A program made the translations under genes and the position numbers. 64,000 nt of DNA from Alphaproteobacteria bacterium (GTDB lineage Bacteria; Pseudomonadota; Alphaproteobacteria; Geminicoccales; Geminicoccaceae): assembly GCA_027045875.1 (NCBI GenBank), contig JALUAG010000008.1, forward strand, positions 1-64,000. Direction: 5' to 3'. How positions within the stretch are numbered: position 1 is the first letter of the stretch; each line of letters opens with the position of its first letter. Below the pieces are notes generated by a model. It was not told the DNA's origin. It was given only the letters and a program-made list of their open reading frames with translations, and made no database searches. Below, one piece after another: positions 60,598 to 64,000 of the stretch.

Positions 60598-61976
60598 CAC
60601 GCCCCCTCCCCGCCGCCGAAGCGTTCCTCGAGGAGCGCGAAGAGCGGGCGCAGCCCGCTCGCCTCGCCGCCGCGCGGCCGTCCCGGCCTCGCCTCGTCGT
60701 TCCAGGCGAAGACGTCGAGATGCGCCCAGGTCGCGGTCTCGGTGACGAAGCGCCGGAGAAAGAGGGCGGCGGTGATGGCGCCGGCGAAGGGTTTGGCGCC
60801 GGCGTTGTCGAGATCGGCGATGCGGCTCTCGATCATGCGCGCGTAAGGCTCGTGCAGGGGCAGCCGCCAGAGCGGCTCGGCGAGCGCCTCGCCCTTGGCG
60901 AGGAGGGCCGCCGCCAGCTCATCGTCGGGGGTGAACAGGGCCGGCAGCTCCGGTCCCAGCGCCACCCGCGCCGCCCCGGTCAGGGTGGCGGCGTCGAGCA
61001 GCAGATCGGGCTTCTCGCCATCGGCCTCGGCGAGGGCGTCGGCGAGCACGAGGCGTCCCTCGGCATCGGTGTTGCCGATCTCGACGGTGAGGCCCTTGCG
61101 GGTGGCGAGCACGTCGCCGGGCCGGAAGGCGGCGCCTCCCACCGCATTCTCCACCGCCGGCACCAGGAGCCGGAGCCGCACCGGGAGCTCCGCCGCCATC
61201 ACCGCCCGGGCGAGCCCCAGCATCAGCGCCGCCCCGCCCATGTCCTTCTTCATCAGCCGCATGGCGGAGGCGGGCTTGAGATCGAGGCCGCCGGTATCGA
61301 AACACACCCCCTTGCCGACCAGGGTCAGCTTCGGACGGCCGGCGGCACCCCAGCGCAGATCGATCAGCCGCGGCGCGCGATCGCTCGCCCGCCCCACCGC
61401 CCAGACGGCCGGATAGTTTTTCTCCCGCAGCTCCTCGCCGACCAAGATGTCGATCCCGGCACCGAACTCGCGGGCGAGATCCGAGGCCGTCTCGGCCAGC
61501 TCGCCGGGCCCGAGATCGCTCGCCGGCGTGTTGACGAGATCGCGGGCGAGAAAGACCGCTTCGGCGAGGATGCGCGCCCTCGCGGGCGGCCGCAGGGCGA
61601 GCAGCGGGCGCGGCCGGTCGTCGCGGCGATAGCGGGTGAAGCGGTAGCTCGCGAGCGCCCAGCCGAGGGCCGCCGCCTCGGCGTCGAGGAGCCGGTCCGG
61701 ATCGTCGATGGAAAAGGTGCGCGGCGGCAGCCCTTCGGCGGCAGCGGCCACGTCCCACAGCGTCGGGGGATCGGAGAGGATGAGCACCGCGCCCGCGGGC
61801 TCGCCGTCGCCGCCCGGATGCAGCGCCACCCGGCCGGGGGCGGGCTCGAACCCGGTGAACTCGAGCCAGCTCCGCACCGCCTCCGGCCGCGCCGCCTTCC
61901 AGCCCTCGTAGTCCGCGGCCCGCAGGAGACGGAGAGGCCGGCTCTCGCCGCCCGGTGCCACGAAGCCTTCGAGCAT
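60597..61976 (-). CDS. Leucyl aminopeptidase family (M17) protein
   Basis: A 459-residue M17 metallopeptidase. The variable N-terminal domain (1-165) is followed by the catalytic domain with LTLVGKGVCFDTGG, the active-site KKDMGGAA and the metal signature NTDAEGRLVLADAL. It releases N-terminal residues from peptides in the cytosol. It lies 12 bp after valS and overlaps the thioesterase by one base, so these genes look co-transcribed. Confidence 0.92.
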   Translation of the reverse strand: MLEGFVAPGGESRPLRLLRAADYEGWKAARPEAVRSWLEFTGFEPAPGRVALHPGGDGEPAGAVLILSDPPTLWDVAAAAEGLPPRTFSIDDPDRLLDAEAAALGWALASYRFTRYRRDDRPRPLLALRPPARARILAEAVFLARDLVNTPASDLGPGELAETASDLAREFGAGIDILVGEELREKNYPAVWAVGRASDRAPRLIDLRWGAAGRPKLTLVGKGVCFDTGGLDLKPASAMRLMKKDMGGAALMLGLARAVMAAELPVRLRLLVPAVENAVGGAAFRPGDVLATRKGLTVEIGNTDAEGRLVLADALAEADGEKPDLLLDAATLTGAARVALGPELPALFTPDDELAAALLAKGEALAEPLWRLPLHEPYARMIESRIADLDNAGAKPFAGAITAALFLRRFVTETATWAHLDVFAWNDEARPGRPRGGEASGLRPLFALLEERFGGGEGA

Positions 61977-61988
61977 CTCCCCTCCCCC

Positions 61989-64000
61989 TCAGGTGATGCG
62001 CTCGAGCGCCGCCTGCAGCCGTTCGCGGGTGCGGGCCGCCGCATGGCGGCGTTCGCGCTGGCTCTCCACCACCTCGACCGGTGCCCGACGCAGGAAGTTC
62101 TCGTTGGCGAGCTTGGCCTCGAGCTTGCGGATCTCGGCCTCGACACGGCCGATCTCCTTTTCGAGCCGCGCCCGCTCGCGGGCGAGATCGACCACCTCGC
62201 CGACCGGCAGGCTGAAGGTGGTCTCGTCGACCACCACCACCAGCGACTGGGGCTCGGGCGGCCGCTCCTCGAGCTCGATCCGTTCGAGGCGGGCGAGGCG
62301 CCGGATGGCCTCGGCATGGCCGGCGAGCCGCTCCAGGGTCCGCGCTCCGGCGCCCTGCTGGTGGAGGACGAGACGGGCCGAAGGCGGCACGTTGAGCTCG
62401 GTGCGGGCGGCGCGGATGGCGCCGATGGTGCGGATCAGCCAGGACATCTCCTCTTCCGCCCCGGCGTCCACCAGCTCCTCGCCGATCTCGGGCCAGGGCC
62501 GCCCGATCAGCATCCCCTCCCGCGCGTCGAACATCCGCGCCCACAGCTCCTCGCTCACGAAGGGCGCCATCGGATGGAGGAGATGGAGGACGTGCTCCAG
62601 CACCCAGGCGGCGGTGCTCCGCGTCTCGCGACGCAGCCCCTCGTCGCCGCCCTGGAGCAGGGGCTTTGCGAGCTCCACCCACCAGTCGCAGAAGGTGTCC
62701 CAGACGAAACGGTAGAGGGTCTGCGCGGCCTCGTTGAAGCGGTAGGTCTCGAAGGCCAGGGTGACGGCGGCGGCGGTGCGGCCGGTCTCGCCCACGATCC
62801 AGCGATTGAGCCGGTGTTCGGCCCGCGTCGGAACGAAGCCGGGATCGGGACGGCCCTCGTTCATGGCGATGAAGCGGGCCGCGTTCCACAGCTTGGTGAC
62901 GAAGTTGCGGTAACCCTCGACCCGGCTCGGGCCGAACTTGATGTCCCGCCCCTGCGCCGTGCTGGCGAGGATGGCGAAGCGCAGGGCGTCGGCGCCGTAG
63001 CGCTCGATGAGCTCCAGCGGATCGACGACGTTGCCCTTGGTCTTGGACATCTTCTGGCCGGCCTCGTCGCGCACCAGCCCGTGGATGTAGACCTCGCGGA
63101 AGGGCACGTCCTCCATGAAGTGGAGGCCCATCATCATCATCCGGGCGACCCAGAAGAAGATGATGTCGAAGCCGGTGACCAGCACGTCGGTCGGATAGAA
63201 GCGCCGGAGCTCCGGCGTCGTCTCCGGCCAGCCCAGGGTCGAGAAGGGCCAGAGGGCGGAGGAGAACCAGGTGTCCAGCACGTCGGGGTCGCGTTCGAGG
63301 GCGACCTCTTCTCCGTAATGCTCCCGCGCGAGGGTCCGCGCCTCCTCCTCGCTCTCGGCGACGAAGATTGCGCCGTCGGGTCCGTACCAGGCGGGAATGC
63401 GATGCCCCCACCAGAGCTGGCGCGAGATGCACCAGGGCTGGATGTTGCGCATCCACTCGAAGTAGGTGTTCTCCCACTGCTTCGGGACGAAGCGGGTGCG
63501 CCCGGTCTCGACCGCCTCGATGGCCGGCTTCGCGAGGGTCGCGGCGTCGGCGTACCACTGGTCGGTGAGGAAGGGCTCGAGCGGCGTGTGCGAGCGGTCG
63601 CCGTGCGGCACCATGTGGGTGTGGGGTTCCACCTTCTCGAGCAGCCCCGCCGCCTCCAGGTCGGCGACCACCCGCTTTCTCGCCTCGAAGCGGTCGAGCC
63701 CGCGGTAGGCCTCGGGGGCGTTCTCGTTCATGCGCCCGCGGGCGTCGATGACGCCGATCATCTCGAGCCCGTGTCGACGACCGATCTCGAAGTCGGCGAA
63801 ATCGTGCGCGGGCGTGACCTTGACCGCGCCGGTGCCGAACTCGGGATCGACGTGCTCGTCGGCGACGATCGGGATGCGGCGCCCGACGAGCGGCAGGATG
63901 ACGTGCCGGCCCACCAGGTCCCGGTAGCGCCCATCCTCGGGGTGCACCGCCACGCCGGTGTCGCCGAGCATCGTCTCGGGCCGCGTGGTGGCGACCACGA
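61989..64000 (-). CDS. valS: Valyl-tRNA synthetase, 5' part outside the window
   Basis: About 670 C-terminal residues of ValRS; the N-terminal part, including the HIGH motif, lies beyond position 64000. Visible are the editing-domain [18 protein letters not shown], the [12 protein letters not shown] segment, [12 protein letters not shown], the anticodon-binding domain and the C-terminal coiled coil ([20 protein letters not shown]). It charges tRNA-Val. It is the upstream gene of valS-pepB-thioesterase. The coding end at 61989 is clear. Confidence 0.96.
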   Translation of the reverse strand, partial: VVATTRPETMLGDTGVAVHPEDGRYRDLVGRHVILPLVGRRIPIVADEHVDPEFGTGAVKVTPAHDFADFEIGRRHGLEMIGVIDARGRMNENAPEAYRGLDRFEARKRVVADLEAAGLLEKVEPHTHMVPHGDRSHTPLEPFLTDQWYADAATLAKPAIEAVETGRTRFVPKQWENTYFEWMRNIQPWCISRQLWWGHRIPAWYGPDGAIFVAESEEEARTLAREHYGEEVALERDPDVLDTWFSSALWPFSTLGWPETTPELRRFYPTDVLVTGFDIIFFWVARMMMMGLHFMEDVPFREVYIHGLVRDEAGQKMSKTKGNVVDPLELIERYGADALRFAILASTAQGRDIKFGPSRVEGYRNFVTKLWNAARFIAMNEGRPDPGFVPTRAEHRLNRWIVGETGRTAAAVTLAFETYRFNEAAQTLYRFVWDTFCDWWVELAKPLLQGGDEGLRRETRSTAAWVLEHVLHLLHPMAPFVSEELWARMFDAREGMLIGRPWPEIGEELVDAGAEEEMSWLIRTIGAIRAARTELNVPPSARLVLHQQGAGARTLERLAGHAEAIRRLARLERIELEERPPEPQSLVVVVDETTFSLPVGEVVDLARERARLEKEIGRVEAEIRKLEAKLANENFLRRAPVEVVESQRERRHAAARTRERLQAALERIT

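Noticed and set aside
1-64000. CRISPR arrays, IS elements, prophage genes and defence systems
   Set aside because: No regularly spaced repeats, transposases, integrases, phage structural genes or known defence proteins were seen.

Overview
The window is a GC-rich chromosomal segment (roughly 70% G+C by eye, short intergenic gaps, many GTG starts) of an alphaproteobacterium, most likely a Rhodospirillales-type lineage. Pointers are the AapJQMP general amino-acid transporter, the DUF2849-CysI-DUF934 cluster, glyQ-glyS-ppdK in one operon, cobalamin genes with a B12 riboswitch, a decaprenyl/octaprenyl-type prenyl synthase and several c-di-GMP signalling proteins. The genus cannot be fixed from sequence alone. 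I saw no prophage, IS element, CRISPR array or rRNA; this is mainly core and metabolic genome.

Layout. 1-6.2 kb: gene-free edge, metC, then the aapJQMP operon with a perfect 17-bp hairpin after aapJ. 6.6-9.1 kb: siroheme sulfite/nitrite reductase operon. 9.1-12 kb: arsR-arsP pair, convergent with manC. 12-21.3 kb: diguanylate cyclase, acyl-CoA synthetase, an anti-sigma-like membrane protein, an EF-G-like GTPase, an MFS transporter, a degenerate EAL protein and a CheY-like receiver. 21.4-24.7 kb: cobalamin riboswitch, small protein, cobW, TauE/SafE permease, peroxiredoxin and a strong intrinsic terminator. 24.7-33.8 kb, all minus: GH15-otsA (trehalose), dhaL-S10 peptidase, and a mandelate-racemase-family/GMC/SDR catabolic operon. 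34-43.9 kb: ygfZ, then a leftward housekeeping operon DUF2007-trmN6-sppA-TM/zinc ribbon-glyQ-glyS-ppdK-meaB. 44-49.8 kb: prenyl diphosphate synthase, tRNA-Pro(CGG), a DsbA-family protein, a divergent folE, an aldehyde dehydrogenase translationally coupled to cobT, and divergent cobS. 49.8-54.4 kb: the prkA-yeaH-spoVR stress cluster. 54.9-64 kb: a PopA-like c-di-GMP receptor candidate, upp, a decayed trpF-like gene, a threonine synthase-like enzyme, small unknowns, a thioesterase, a leucyl aminopeptidase and the 3' part of valS.

The most interesting observations are the catalytically dead REC-REC-GGDEF protein that keeps its c-di-GMP inhibitory-site motif, the trpF-like relic with an internal deletion and frameshift, the two-codon mini-ORF and inverted repeat ahead of prkA, the short B12-riboswitch operon, the tandem 12-bp repeats ahead of the trehalose operon, and the structured leader ahead of the diguanylate cyclase.
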